In this document: one piece after another, positions 1 through 7,968 of the stretch
How positions within the stretch are numbered: the stretch's first letter is position 1
Layout: every line of letters begins with the position of its first letter
Source: Bradyrhizobium sp. dw_411
GTDB taxonomy: Bacteria > Pseudomonadota > Alphaproteobacteria > Rhizobiales > Xanthobacteraceae
Direction of reading: 5' to 3'
Assembly (NCBI RefSeq): GCF_018449695.1
Contig: NZ_JAAVUY010000010.1
Coordinates: 1-64,000 of the forward strand
Length of the DNA: 64,000 nucleotides
The notes under the pieces: model-generated
Databases searched by the model: none
Told to the model about the DNA's origin: nothing
The model's input: only the letters and a program-made list of their open reading frames with translations
Made by a program: the position numbers and the translations under genes

Positions 1-7
1 ACGCAAC

Positions 8-28
8 AGGCCCACAAGGGGAGAGGTG
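8..28. repeat. Partial copy of a palindromic intergenic repeat
   Basis: The first bases contain a cccacaaggggagagg-type arm that matches one arm of the larger inverted repeat at 2651-2767. The other arm would lie outside the window. It sits just downstream of the stop of the reductase gene on the minus strand. Confidence 0.4.
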
Positions 29-52
29 GCAACGAACGCGCGACGTCTACGG

Positions 53-1027
53 TCAGCCCCGATAAAGCCCCTTGTCGCGGGCCTGACGGATGGCAAGCGC
101 GGCCATCATGTCGAGCATCGGTGTCGACAATCCGGCTGATCGCGCGAAGGCGGCGGGGGCGCGGACCAGCACATCGATCTCCATCGCGCGGCCGAGTTCG
201 TAGTCCTGCAACAGCGAAGGCTTGTGGTTGGGGGCCGGCCCGTTTCTGGGGACCCGCTTGATGTCAGGGAAACAACTGCGCGCGATGCTGTCGGCCTCGT
301 CGAGCAGCCGCGGCACCACATCGGCCAAAGCAGGATCTTCCCGAACGGCGCGCGCGGTCTGGCCGGTCAACAGGCACAGCACCGACATCGACATGTTGGT
401 CAGAAGCTTCGACCAGATCGCCTCCCGGATACGTGGTACCGGCGGCGACTGCAGCCCGGCTTCCTCAAGCGCCGCTCTTAGTCGGTCAATTCGCTCTGTC
501 GTGCGGTCATCGCATTCGCCGACCTGCAATACGTTCCGATCCGGCGTCAGATTTGCGACGATGCCGGGCGCGACAACCTCGTTCGACGAGAAGATCACGC
601 CGCCGATAATCCGGCCTTGCGACACCGCCGAACGCAACGCGCCGTTGGAATCGAGAAAGGCCAGGTCCGGCGGCCGCGGATGATCGGGCGACAATCCCAT
701 ATCGTACCACCAGGGAATCCCGTTCTGCGCGAACACCACTGCGGTGTCATCGCGCATCAGGGGCTTCAGCCCGGTTGCGAGGCTGCCTAAGGCGGTTGCT
801 TTCAACGTGCTGATGACGAGATCCTGCGGGCCTAATTTGGCGGGCTCGTCGGCCGCCGTCACATTGGCTGAAAACTCGGTGCTCCCGGCGCGCAGCGTCA
901 GGCCCCGTGCCTTCACCGCCTCGAGATGCGGCCCGCGCATCACGCAGGAGACGTCATGTCCCGCCCGCGCCAGCCGTACCGCCAGATGACTGCCGACGGC
1001 GCCGGCGCCGAAGATACAAATGCGCAT
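53..1027 (-). CDS. Ketopantoate reductase family protein (2-dehydropantoate 2-reductase-like)
   Basis: This 324-residue cytosolic protein starts with an NADPH-binding Rossmann motif, GAGAVGSHLA at residues 7-16, and carries a central SKLLTN segment around residue 207 that fits the catalytic lysine helix of the ApbA/PanE family. Length is normal for the family. Members reduce 2-dehydropantoate to pantoate for coenzyme A synthesis, but many paralogues in soil bacteria reduce other 2-oxo acids and sit in catabolic clusters. The gene diverges from an FAD oxidoreductase across 196 bp and is not beside panB or panC, so a housekeeping PanE role is uncertain. The ATG at 1027 has an AGGA-type ribosome site upstream. 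Confidence 0.85.
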   Translation of the reverse strand: MRICIFGAGAVGSHLAVRLARAGHDVSCVMRGPHLEAVKARGLTLRAGSTEFSANVTAADEPAKLGPQDLVISTLKATALGSLATGLKPLMRDDTAVVFAQNGIPWWYDMGLSPDHPRPPDLAFLDSNGALRSAVSQGRIIGGVIFSSNEVVAPGIVANLTPDRNVLQVGECDDRTTERIDRLRAALEEAGLQSPPVPRIREAIWSKLLTNMSMSVLCLLTGQTARAVREDPALADVVPRLLDEADSIARSCFPDIKRVPRNGPAPNHKPSLLQDYELGRAMEIDVLVRAPAAFARSAGLSTPMLDMMAALAIRQARDKGLYRG

Positions 1028-1223
1028 GAGGTGAGTCCTGTTTGGGGCGGAACGATCAGGACATCAGTTTCCACAAGCTTGCGCCATCGCGCAACCGTGG
1101 GGATTTCCGGATACTGCGGGTTTCCGCGGCGGGCACAATTGCCTGATCGACCTTTTGCGGGTGGCCGGAACGCTGTACCAGCGCCAACGTCGGAGCTAAA
1201 ACCCAACGCCTGCTCGCCCGTAC

Positions 1224-2606
1224 ATGACCCTGGAACCCGCTTTGCCCTCTCGCACGATCGAAGAACCCGCACGTCAGGTGCCGCTCTACGGCGAGTATGA
1301 AGTCGCGGTGCTCGGCGGCGGGCCTGCGGGGATTGCGGCGGCGGTTGCTGCAGCGCGGGCGGGGCGGCGTGCGCTCCTGATCGAGCGATATGGGTTTCTC
1401 GGTGGCATGGGGACTGCCGCCGGGGTGACGAATTTTTGCGGGCTGCATGCCAACGTTCATGGCGAGATGCATCGGGTGGTGCAAGGCATCGCGTCCGAGT
1501 TGTTGGAGCGGATCGACCGGCTCGGCGGGCTCAACGCGCCGCATCTCATTCTCGGCAAAATCCTGGCGCAGGCCTATGACACCGCGGCCTACAAGATCGC
1601 AGCCGATGATCTCTTGGCGAGCCACAAGGTGGACGTGCTGTTTCACGCGCTCGGCGCCGGCGTGGTCATGCATGACGCGAGGCGCATCAACGCGCTGATG
1701 GTCGAGACCAAGGCTGGGCGTCAGGCGGTGCGCGCAGACATCTTCATCGATTGTTCCGGTGATGGCGATCTCGCGGCTTGGGCTGGCGCGCGCTATGAGG
1801 TCGGCGATAACAACGGCAGCATGCTCTATCCGTCGATGATGTTCCGGCTCAACGGCATCGATCCCGACAAGGCCGGCGATGCCTGGCGGACGATCCCGGC
1901 GCTGATGGAAGCGGCCGAGGCCACCGGCACGCATCGTTTTCCGCGCAAGGCTGCGATCGTGCGGCCGCAGCGCTCGCCGGTCGAGTGGCGGGTGAATTTC
2001 ACGCAGTTGGCGCGTGAGGACGGCACCGCGATCAACGGACTTGAGCCTGACGATCTGACGCGAGGGGAGATCGAAGGCCGGCGCCAAGCCGTCAACGCCT
2101 TCAATTTCCTGCGTACCGTGCCGGGATTCGAGAAATCCTACATCGTCGACCTGCCGCCACAGCTTGGCATCCGTGAGACCCGGCGCATCGTCGGCGGGCA
2201 TATGCTGTCAGGCGAGGATGTGCTCGGCTGTGCGTCGTTCGATGACAGTATCGGCGTCAATGGCTGGCCGATGGAATCGCATGTCGCGGGCGACGTGATC
2301 TTCAAGTTCCCGCCGATCCCGCAGTCGCGCGGGTTCAATCAGCTGCCTTATCGGATGCTGACGCCCGAGGGTCTCGACAATCTGCTGGTGGCCGGGCGCT
2401 GCGCCTCGATGACCCATGATGGCCAGTCCGCCGCGCGCGTCTCCGGCGCCTGCTTTGCAATGGGAGAGGCAGCCGGCACCGCCGCCGCCCTCGCGCTCGA
2501 CGGCAACGCGACGCCGCGTGACATCGCCGTCGATAAATTGCAGAACCAGTTGAAACAACAGGGAGCCTTTATCGGGCGCGATCAGGCTGTTCCCGAGGGG
2601 CTTTGA
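1224..2606 (+). CDS. FAD-dependent oxidoreductase (PF12831-type)
   Basis: The 460-residue protein has an N-terminal dinucleotide-binding motif (VLGGGPAGIAAA, about residues 31-42), then FLGGMGTAAGVTNFCG, and a C-terminal FAD-contact block (LLVAGRCASMTHDGQSAAR) followed by a GEAAGTAAALAL helix. This layout is typical of the FAD_oxidored family, whose members are mostly uncharacterised. It lies upstream of an ABC importer on the same strand, separated by a 227-bp repeat-bearing gap, so it could act on the imported compound; that is inference. The ATG at 1224 has no strong ribosome site, and a slightly different start cannot be excluded. Confidence 0.8.
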   Translation: MTLEPALPSRTIEEPARQVPLYGEYEVAVLGGGPAGIAAAVAAARAGRRALLIERYGFLGGMGTAAGVTNFCGLHANVHGEMHRVVQGIASELLERIDRLGGLNAPHLILGKILAQAYDTAAYKIAADDLLASHKVDVLFHALGAGVVMHDARRINALMVETKAGRQAVRADIFIDCSGDGDLAAWAGARYEVGDNNGSMLYPSMMFRLNGIDPDKAGDAWRTIPALMEAAEATGTHRFPRKAAIVRPQRSPVEWRVNFTQLAREDGTAINGLEPDDLTRGEIEGRRQAVNAFNFLRTVPGFEKSYIVDLPPQLGIRETRRIVGGHMLSGEDVLGCASFDDSIGVNGWPMESHVAGDVIFKFPPIPQSRGFNQLPYRMLTPEGLDNLLVAGRCASMTHDGQSAARVSGACFAMGEAAGTAAALALDGNATPRDIAVDKLQNQLKQQGAFIGRDQAVPEGL

Positions 2607-2650
2607 AATCTGACCATGGATTTGAAAATCTTTCGTGTGCTCGGTGCACA

Positions 2651-2767
2651 CCTCTCCCCTTGTGGGAGAGGTCGGATCGCATCGTCAGATGCGATCCGGG
2701 TGAGGGGTTTAGCTCCATCGATGGACCTGAACCCCTCACCCCAACCCTCTCCCACAAGGGGAGAGGG
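2651..2767. repeat. Inverted intergenic repeat (ctctccc/gggagag family)
   Basis: Two long arms face each other: cctctccccttgtgggagag on the left and ccctctcccacaaggggaga on the right. Inner segments (gatcgcatc and gatgcgatc; gtgaggggtt and aacccctcac) also pair, so the whole block can fold. It lies between the FAD oxidoreductase and the binding-protein gene, and a partial copy occurs at 8-28. It resembles the non-coding repeats scattered in Bradyrhizobium genomes. Confidence 0.75.
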
Positions 2768-2833
2768 GGCTCACCGTCTTTGTTGAGAAACTGCACCTAT
2801 GCATCAAATAAGAATAAGAAACGGAGAAACTGG

Positions 2834-3850
2834 ATGAATTTGTGGTCTCGCGCCGGTGTGGTGCGGCTGGTGTTCGCGGGTCTATTGGCGATGGCGTCCT
2901 TGCACGTCCACGCCGACGAATTGTTAAAGGCAAAAGTCGGCGTGCTCCGGCTGTCGTCGTCGGCGCCGGTGTTCATCGCGCAGGAGAAGGGCTATTTCCG
3001 CGACGCCGGTCTCGATATCGATTTGAAGTTTTTTGACGCAGCGCAGCCGATCGCGGTCGCGACCACGTCGGGCGATGTCGATTTCGGGATCACCGCCTTC
3101 ACCGCCGGACTTTATAATCTCGCCGGCAAGGGCACACTGAAAGTGATCGGCGGCATGAGCCGCGAGAAGGCCGGCTATCCGCTGATCGGCTATTTCGCCA
3201 GCAACAATGCCTATGCGGCCGGCCTCAAGACGCCCCGGGATCTCGCCGGCAAGCGCATCGCGGTGACGCAGGTCGGTTCCAGCTTTCACTATTCGCTCGG
3301 CCTGCTCGCCGACAGATACGGTTTCAAACTTGCCGAAATCAAATTGCTGCCGCTGCAATCGCTGTCGAACGCCGCCGCCGCGCTGAAAGGCGAGACCGTC
3401 GATGCGGCGCTGCTGCCGATCTCGAGCGCGCGCAAGCTGGTCGACGATGGCGGCGCCAAATTATTGGGTTGGGTCGGCGACGAGACGCCGTGGCAGCTCG
3501 GGGCAGTGTTCGCTTCGCCGAAAACCCTGACCAACAAGCCGCTGGTGACAAAACTTCTGGCCGCGCTGGAGCGGGCCGACCGCGAATATCACGATGTGAT
3601 TCTGGCCGGCATCGCCGACGGCAAGGCGCCGATCAACGAAAAGACCAAACCGCTGCTGGAGATCATCGCGAAATACACCAATTTGCCGCTGGAGCAGGTG
3701 GTCGGCAATTGCGCCTATATCGATCCCGACGGCAAGCTTGATGTGAAGAACGTCGCCAACCAGATCGAGTGGCTGCAGGCGCAGGGGTTTGTCGACAAGG
3801 GATTCGGTGTCGATGCGATTTTGGCCAAGGATTACGTGAAGGTGGATTGA
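2834..3850 (+). CDS. ABC transporter substrate-binding protein (SsuA/NMT1 type)
   Basis: The 338-residue product begins with a secretion signal (hydrophobic core VVRLVFAGLLAMASLHVHA) and continues with KVGVLRLSSSAPVFIAQEKG, the usual start of an NMT1/SsuA-type periplasmic binding protein, then a GDVDFGITAF segment. I chose the ATG at 2834 because a GGAG box lies 8-11 bases upstream and the signal peptide starts there; the open frame extends further upstream through the repeat. The following genes encode the matching ATPase and permease. The substrate is not evident; relatives bind sulfonates, nitrate or aromatic and pyrimidine compounds. Confidence 0.85.
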   Translation: MNLWSRAGVVRLVFAGLLAMASLHVHADELLKAKVGVLRLSSSAPVFIAQEKGYFRDAGLDIDLKFFDAAQPIAVATTSGDVDFGITAFTAGLYNLAGKGTLKVIGGMSREKAGYPLIGYFASNNAYAAGLKTPRDLAGKRIAVTQVGSSFHYSLGLLADRYGFKLAEIKLLPLQSLSNAAAALKGETVDAALLPISSARKLVDDGGAKLLGWVGDETPWQLGAVFASPKTLTNKPLVTKLLAALERADREYHDVILAGIADGKAPINEKTKPLLEIIAKYTNLPLEQVVGNCAYIDPDGKLDVKNVANQIEWLQAQGFVDKGFGVDAILAKDYVKVD

Positions 3851-3856
3851 GGGCTT

Positions 3857-3950
3857 CATCCTTCGAGACGCGGCGAAGACGCCGCTCCTCAGGATGAGGT
3901 CGGAGAACCCTCATGGTGAGGAGCGCGAAGCGCGTCTCGAACCATGAGGC
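3857..3950. repeat. Intergenic repeat with paired arms
   Basis: The block contains ccttcgagacgcggcgaag, then cctcaggatgagg, then gcgcgaagcgcgtctcgaa followed by ccatgagg. The cgagacgc and gcgtctcg arms are complementary, and cctcaggatgagg is an internal dyad. It separates the binding-protein gene from the ATPase gene of the same importer. Confidence 0.6.
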
Positions 3951-3989
3951 CACGGTGTATACGTTCGAGATTCGGCTTAGAGTGCCCCC

Positions 3990-4763
3990 ATGGACCTGAT
4001 CGCCGACCACATCACCCACCGCTTCGGCGCGCTCGACGTGCTCCACGACGTGTCGTTCACGGTCGGCGCGGGCGAAGTAGTCGCGATCGTTGGTCCCTCC
4101 GGCTGCGGCAAGAGCACGCTGCTGTCTATTCTCGGCGGCTTGCTGCAGCCAAGCTCAGGCTCGGCGCAATTGCGTGGCGCACCGCCGCCGGAAAGCTTGA
4201 ACCCGCTGACCTTCGTGTTTCAGGATTTTGCGCTGTTGCCGTGGTGCACGGTCGAAGAGAATGTCGAATTCCCTCTGTTGCACACCGCTCTCACTTTAAC
4301 CGCGCGCCAGTCGGTCGTCGCGGATGCGCTGCGTCGCACCAGTCTGACAGATTTTCGTTGCACCTATCCGAAGCAATTGTCCGGCGGCATGCGTCAGCGC
4401 GTCGGCATTGCGCGCGCACTCGCGGTGCGGCCGGCAATTCTCCTGATGGACGAGCCGCTGTCGGCGCTGGATTCGCAAACCCGCGAATTGCTGATGGAGG
4501 ATTTTATCGGCCTGCTCGCCGATGGCTCGATGGGTGCGGTCTACGTGACGCATAATCTGGAAGAAGCGGTGCGGCTGGCGGACCGCATTGTGGTGCTGTC
4601 GCGGCGTCCCGGCCGGGTCCGTGAGGTCGTCACCATTCCGATGACGCGGGGCGAGCGTAGCGGCCTCCAGGCCCGCGAAAAGCTGCTCACGCTGCAGAAC
4701 GATCTGTGGTCGCTGATCCGCGAAGAGGCTGTTGATGCCGAGCGCGAGGTCCAGCATGCTTGA
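3990..4763 (+). CDS. ABC transporter ATP-binding protein (SsuB/TauB type)
   Basis: The 257-residue cytoplasmic ATPase shows Walker A (GPSGCGKSTL, about residues 35-44), a Q-loop (VFQDFALLPW), the signature LSGGMRQRVG and Walker B ILLMDEPLSALD. The downstream H-loop is VYVTHNLEEA. Length and motifs match the ATPases that energise sulfonate/taurine/nitrate-type importers. It follows the binding-protein gene after a repeat and overlaps the permease gene by 8 bases, so the three form one operon. The ribosome site before the ATG at 3990 is weak. Confidence 0.9.
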   Translation: MDLIADHITHRFGALDVLHDVSFTVGAGEVVAIVGPSGCGKSTLLSILGGLLQPSSGSAQLRGAPPPESLNPLTFVFQDFALLPWCTVEENVEFPLLHTALTLTARQSVVADALRRTSLTDFRCTYPKQLSGGMRQRVGIARALAVRPAILLMDEPLSALDSQTRELLMEDFIGLLADGSMGAVYVTHNLEEAVRLADRIVVLSRRPGRVREVVTIPMTRGERSGLQAREKLLTLQNDLWSLIREEAVDAEREVQHA

Positions 4764-5589
4764 CCGCGCCGACGATTCTGCGGGCTCGCCGCCGACCGAA
4801 GAGACTGAATTGCGGCCGGTGGCTTTTCGCGGCGCGGGCTTCGCGCCGAAGACAGGCCGCTACGCGAGCTGGATCGCGCTGGTGCTGGCGCTCGGCGGGT
4901 GGCAGTTGGCCGGCAGCACCGGGCTTGTGAACTCACTGTTTCTGCCGACGCCGGTCGCGACCGTCAACGCGATCTATCAGCTCGCGCTGTCAGGCGCGCT
5001 TTGGCAGCATCTGTCCTGGTCGATCATGCGGATCGGCAGTGGATGGGTTCTCGGCACATTGGCCGGTGTGATCGTGGGCTTCGCGATCGGACTCTCGAGT
5101 TTGGCGCGCAGTGTCGGCATCACTTTCATCTCGGCGTTATTTCCGATTCCGAAAATCGCATTGCTGCCGTTGCTGATTCTGTGGCTCGGGATCGGCGAGG
5201 AGCCGAAGATCGCGACCATCGCGCTCGGCGTGTTCTTCTCGACCGCGATCTCGGTCTATAGCGGCGTCGATGCCGTGCCGCGCAATCTGATCCGGATGGC
5301 GCAGAGTTTTAACGTGCCGTTTCACTCTATTGTGCGCCGGGTGATCTGGCCGGGCGCGCTGCCGTCTATCCTCGCGGGCTTCCGCATCACGGCTTCGATC
5401 GCACTCCTGCTGGTGGTGAGTGCCGAAATGATCGGCGCTCAATTCGGCATCGGCGCGTTTGTGTTGCAGGCCGGCAATCTGATGCAGACCGATCAGCTAT
5501 TGGCGGGAGTCGTGATCCTGTCGCTGTTCGGGTTGGCGGTGGGGCGGTTGATCAACTGGCTGGAGACGAGGCTGTTGCACTGGCGGTAG
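4756..5589 (+). CDS. ABC transporter permease (SsuC/TauC type)
   Basis: The product is a 277-residue inner-membrane protein with about six hydrophobic helices and the permease coupling segment beginning LIRMAQSFNVPFHSIVRRVI, the EAA-loop equivalent that contacts the ATPase. I placed the start at the ATG at 4756, which has a GAGGT box 6-10 bases upstream and overlaps the ATPase stop by 8 bases; an in-frame ATG at 4732 would add eight residues. It completes the importer formed with the two genes upstream. Confidence 0.88.
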   Translation: MLDRADDSAGSPPTEETELRPVAFRGAGFAPKTGRYASWIALVLALGGWQLAGSTGLVNSLFLPTPVATVNAIYQLALSGALWQHLSWSIMRIGSGWVLGTLAGVIVGFAIGLSSLARSVGITFISALFPIPKIALLPLLILWLGIGEEPKIATIALGVFFSTAISVYSGVDAVPRNLIRMAQSFNVPFHSIVRRVIWPGALPSILAGFRITASIALLLVVSAEMIGAQFGIGAFVLQAGNLMQTDQLLAGVVILSLFGLAVGRLINWLETRLLHWR

Positions 5590-5598
5590 ATAGCAATC

Positions 5599-5680
5599 GT
5601 CATTCCGGGATGGTGCGCCAGCACCAGACCCGGAATCTCGAGATTCCGGGTTCGATGCTTTGCATCGCCCCGGAATGACG
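5599..5680. repeat. REP-like palindrome with central ctcgag (copy 1)
   Basis: Outer arms gtcattccggg and ccccggaatgac are inverted, and the centre holds cccggaatctcgagattc, part of a perfect 22-base palindrome reading into ccggg. A second copy with the same architecture lies at 60841-60916. It sits between the convergent permease and gentisate dioxygenase genes and could also act as a transcription terminator for both. Confidence 0.8.
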
Positions 5681-5684
5681 GTTC

Positions 5685-6725
5685 TCACGCATTCCCGCGA
5701 TCTTCGCGGAACAGATCGAGCTTCTGCTGCACCGGGCGATCCGAGAAGCTGAACAGCACCGCGTCTTCGTCGGCTTCATGGGTGACCCACTGCCAGCTCG
5801 GCACCACGAACAGGTCGCGCGGACCCCATTCGAACACCTTGTCGCCGATCCGCGAGCGGCCCTTGCCTTCGATCGCCGCGAATACCGTCGCGTCGGTGGA
5901 GCGATAGCGCGCGGTCTTGAAGCCCTTTGGCAGGAGCTGGATGAAAGTGCCGATGGTCGGCATCGCGAAATCGCCGGTCGCGGGATTGGTGTATTTCAGC
6001 TTCAGCCCATGGCAGGCATCCCATTCGTCGCTCCGCTTGGCCTTTTCCAGGGCCTCGCGGGTATAGGCGAAAGGATAGTTGAAGATCGGCGAGGTCTTTG
6101 ACGCACGCTTGACGTCGACCGGCAGCAGATTGTGGCCGTAGCGCGCAAAGCTGTCGCCGGGCGGACGGCTGATCTTCTGCTGGTCTTCCTTGGAGGCTTC
6201 CGCAAAGGAGGCATCGAAGAACTGCACCATCGGAATATCCAGGCCGTCGAGCCAGAACATCGGCTCGTTGGTCTGGTTGGCGTGATCGTGCCAGGTCATC
6301 GACGGCGTGATCACGAAATCGCCGGGCTCCATCACGGTCTGCTCGCCATCGACTGATGTGGTCGAGCCTCTGCCTTCGAGCACGAAGCGCAGCGCGGACT
6401 GGCTATGGCGATGCGCGGGGGCGATGTCGCCGGGGATCACCATCTGCACGCCGGCAAACAGCGAGGTCGTGATTCTCGATTGGCCGCGCAGCCCCGGGTT
6501 TTCCAGGATCAGCACCCGCCGCTCGGCTTCCTTGGCCGTGATCAGCTTGCCGGCTTCGGTCATGTAGTCGCGGATCGCGTCGAACTTCCACAGATGCGGG
6601 CGGCAGGCGCTGCGCGGTTCCGGGGTGACGAGGTCACCCAGCACGTTCCACAGCGCGGAAAGATTTTCGCCGTCGATTTTCTTGTAGAACGCTTCGCGCT
6701 CCGGGGTCTTCTGTACGGCTTCCAT
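5685..6725 (-). CDS. Gentisate 1,2-dioxygenase
   Basis: The 346-residue enzyme belongs to the bicupin gentisate dioxygenases, which use Fe(II) and O2 to open the gentisate ring between C1 and C2, giving maleylpyruvate. The N-terminal cupin shows the metal-binding stretch PAHRHSQSALRFVLEG (near residues 102-117). A second cupin-like strand set (GDKVFEWGPRDLFVVPSW) lies near residues 285-305. Length fits the family. The ATG at 6725 has a GGGAGG box in front; the open frame upstream of it has no such site. It diverges from the isomerase-regulator-hydroxylase operon, so both sides of the ring-cleavage pathway share one control region. Confidence 0.9.
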   Translation of the reverse strand: MEAVQKTPEREAFYKKIDGENLSALWNVLGDLVTPEPRSACRPHLWKFDAIRDYMTEAGKLITAKEAERRVLILENPGLRGQSRITTSLFAGVQMVIPGDIAPAHRHSQSALRFVLEGRGSTTSVDGEQTVMEPGDFVITPSMTWHDHANQTNEPMFWLDGLDIPMVQFFDASFAEASKEDQQKISRPPGDSFARYGHNLLPVDVKRASKTSPIFNYPFAYTREALEKAKRSDEWDACHGLKLKYTNPATGDFAMPTIGTFIQLLPKGFKTARYRSTDATVFAAIEGKGRSRIGDKVFEWGPRDLFVVPSWQWVTHEADEDAVLFSFSDRPVQQKLDLFREDRGNA

Positions 6726-6759
6726 GGCCAGCCTCCCGTTAATTTTGTGGTTTCGAATT

Positions 6760-6794
6760 ATTGACAGCATACTTACAAAGTGGATAGCGTCAAT
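6760..6794. promoter_or_regulatory. Divergent promoter with near-palindromic operator (predicted MarR site)
   Basis: Inverted attgac (6760-6765) and gtcaat (6789-6794) flank inner matched blocks gc and actt/aagt, so the two halves read ATTGACaGC..ACTT and ATTGACGC..ACTT on opposite strands. TTGACA at 6761 can be a -35 box for the rightward operon. On the other strand TTGACG followed 16 bases later by TATGCT fits a promoter for gentisate dioxygenase. A regulator bound here would cover both. The MarR-family product encoded at 7459 is the obvious candidate. Confidence 0.5.
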
Positions 6795-6836
6795 GAAGAA
6801 CACAAGAAAACAATGGCAAGTGAAGGGGAGGTTCCG

Positions 6837-7469
6837 ATGAAGCTGCACGGCTATTTCCGCAGCAGCGCGTCCTATCGGGTCAGAATTGCGTTGAACCTGA
6901 AGGGCTTAAGCGCCGACCATCTGCCGCATCATCTGCGCAAGGGCGAACAATGCGCCCCGGCCTATCTGGCGATCAATCCGCAGGGGCTGGTGCCGACGCT
7001 GGAAAACGATGCCGGCGCGATCCTCACCCAGTCGCTCGCGATCATCGAATGGCTCGATGAAACCCATCCCGAACCGCCGCTGTTGCCAAAGGATTTGCTG
7101 CAGCGCGCAAAAGTTCGCGCCTTCGCGATGGCGCTCGCCTGTGACACTCATCCGGTGCAGAACCTCAAAGTGCTGGCGCGGCTGCGCGAGCTTGGCCTGC
7201 CGGAAGAGAAGGTCACGGGCTGGGCCGCGTGGGCGAACCGCGAGGGCCTTTCGGCGTGCGAGACTCTAATTGCGCATGAAGACGGCCCGTTTTGTTTCGG
7301 CTCAAAGCCGACGCTGGCCGATCTCTGTCTGGTGCCGCAACTGGCCAATGCGCGGCGCTTTGGCGTCGATCTCGCCGCCTATCCGCGCCTGCTCAGGGCC
7401 GAAGCTGCCGCGAAAAATCTCGCGGCGTTCGCGGACGCCGCACCGGAGCGCCAGCCCGATGCCGAGTAA
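6837..7469 (+). CDS. Zeta-class glutathione S-transferase, likely maleylpyruvate isomerase
   Basis: The 210-residue protein has the zeta-class active-site segment RSSASYRVRIALNLKG (residues 8-23), then NPQGLVPTLE and the glutathione-binding TQSLAIIEWL. Zeta GSTs isomerise maleylacetoacetate or maleylpyruvate to the fumaryl form with glutathione. Because the neighbouring gene makes maleylpyruvate from gentisate, maleylpyruvate isomerase (NagL-like) is the likely role; a tyrosine-pathway MaiA cannot be excluded from sequence alone. The ATG at 6837 has a GGGGAGG box; the longer open frame from 6780 covers the promoter. Confidence 0.85.
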   Translation: MKLHGYFRSSASYRVRIALNLKGLSADHLPHHLRKGEQCAPAYLAINPQGLVPTLENDAGAILTQSLAIIEWLDETHPEPPLLPKDLLQRAKVRAFAMALACDTHPVQNLKVLARLRELGLPEEKVTGWAAWANREGLSACETLIAHEDGPFCFGSKPTLADLCLVPQLANARRFGVDLAAYPRLLRAEAAAKNLAAFADAAPERQPDAE

Positions 7470-7968
7470 ACCGACAGCGATCACGATGGACGCGGTCTAT
7501 ACCGCGCCCGGTTATCTGTTTCGCCGGATGCAGCAGATCGCGGTCGCGATCTTCATGGAAGAGTGCAGGGCGTTCGATCTGACGCCGGTGCAATATGCCG
7601 CGCTGATCGCCATCCGCACCCATCCCGGTATCGACGCGACAAGGTTGTCTGCCGTGATCGCGTTCGACCGCTCCACGCTTGGCAGCGTGATTGAACGGCT
7701 GGAGGCCAAACAGTTGATCGAGCGCAAGCCTGCCTCCACCGACAAGCGGGTCAAGCTGCTGCATCTGACCAAGGCCGGTACCGCGCTGCTGCGCGAGATC
7801 ATGTCGTCGGTCGAGCGCGCGCAGGCGCGGATGCTGCAGCCGTTGAAGGCCGCCGATCGCAAAATCCTGCTGGCGCTGATGACGCAACTGGTCGATCTCA
7901 ACAATGAGGCGTCGCGGGTGCCGTTGCGTGCCGAAGACGCGCTCGAACATCTGGGGAAATCAATCTGA
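7459..7968 (+). CDS. MarR-family transcriptional regulator
   Basis: The 169-residue protein has a winged helix-turn-helix core: DLTPVQYAALIAIRTHPGID, the recognition region LSAVIAFDRSTLGSVIERLE, and the wing IERKPASTDKRVKLLHLT, all diagnostic of MarR. The ATG at 7459 overlaps the end of the GST gene by 11 bases and has a GGAG box. The hydroxylase gene starts on the A of its stop codon. This places it inside the operon, so it likely represses the divergent gentisate genes until an aromatic acid binds; the effector is inferred. Confidence 0.88.
   Translation: MPSKPTAITMDAVYTAPGYLFRRMQQIAVAIFMEECRAFDLTPVQYAALIAIRTHPGIDATRLSAVIAFDRSTLGSVIERLEAKQLIERKPASTDKRVKLLHLTKAGTALLREIMSSVERAQARMLQPLKAADRKILLALMTQLVDLNNEASRVPLRAEDALEHLGKSI

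Noticed and set aside
1056..2201. A 381-residue minus-strand open frame opposite the FAD oxidoreductase
   Set aside because: No domain pattern; the opposite strand carries a full FAD-binding protein.
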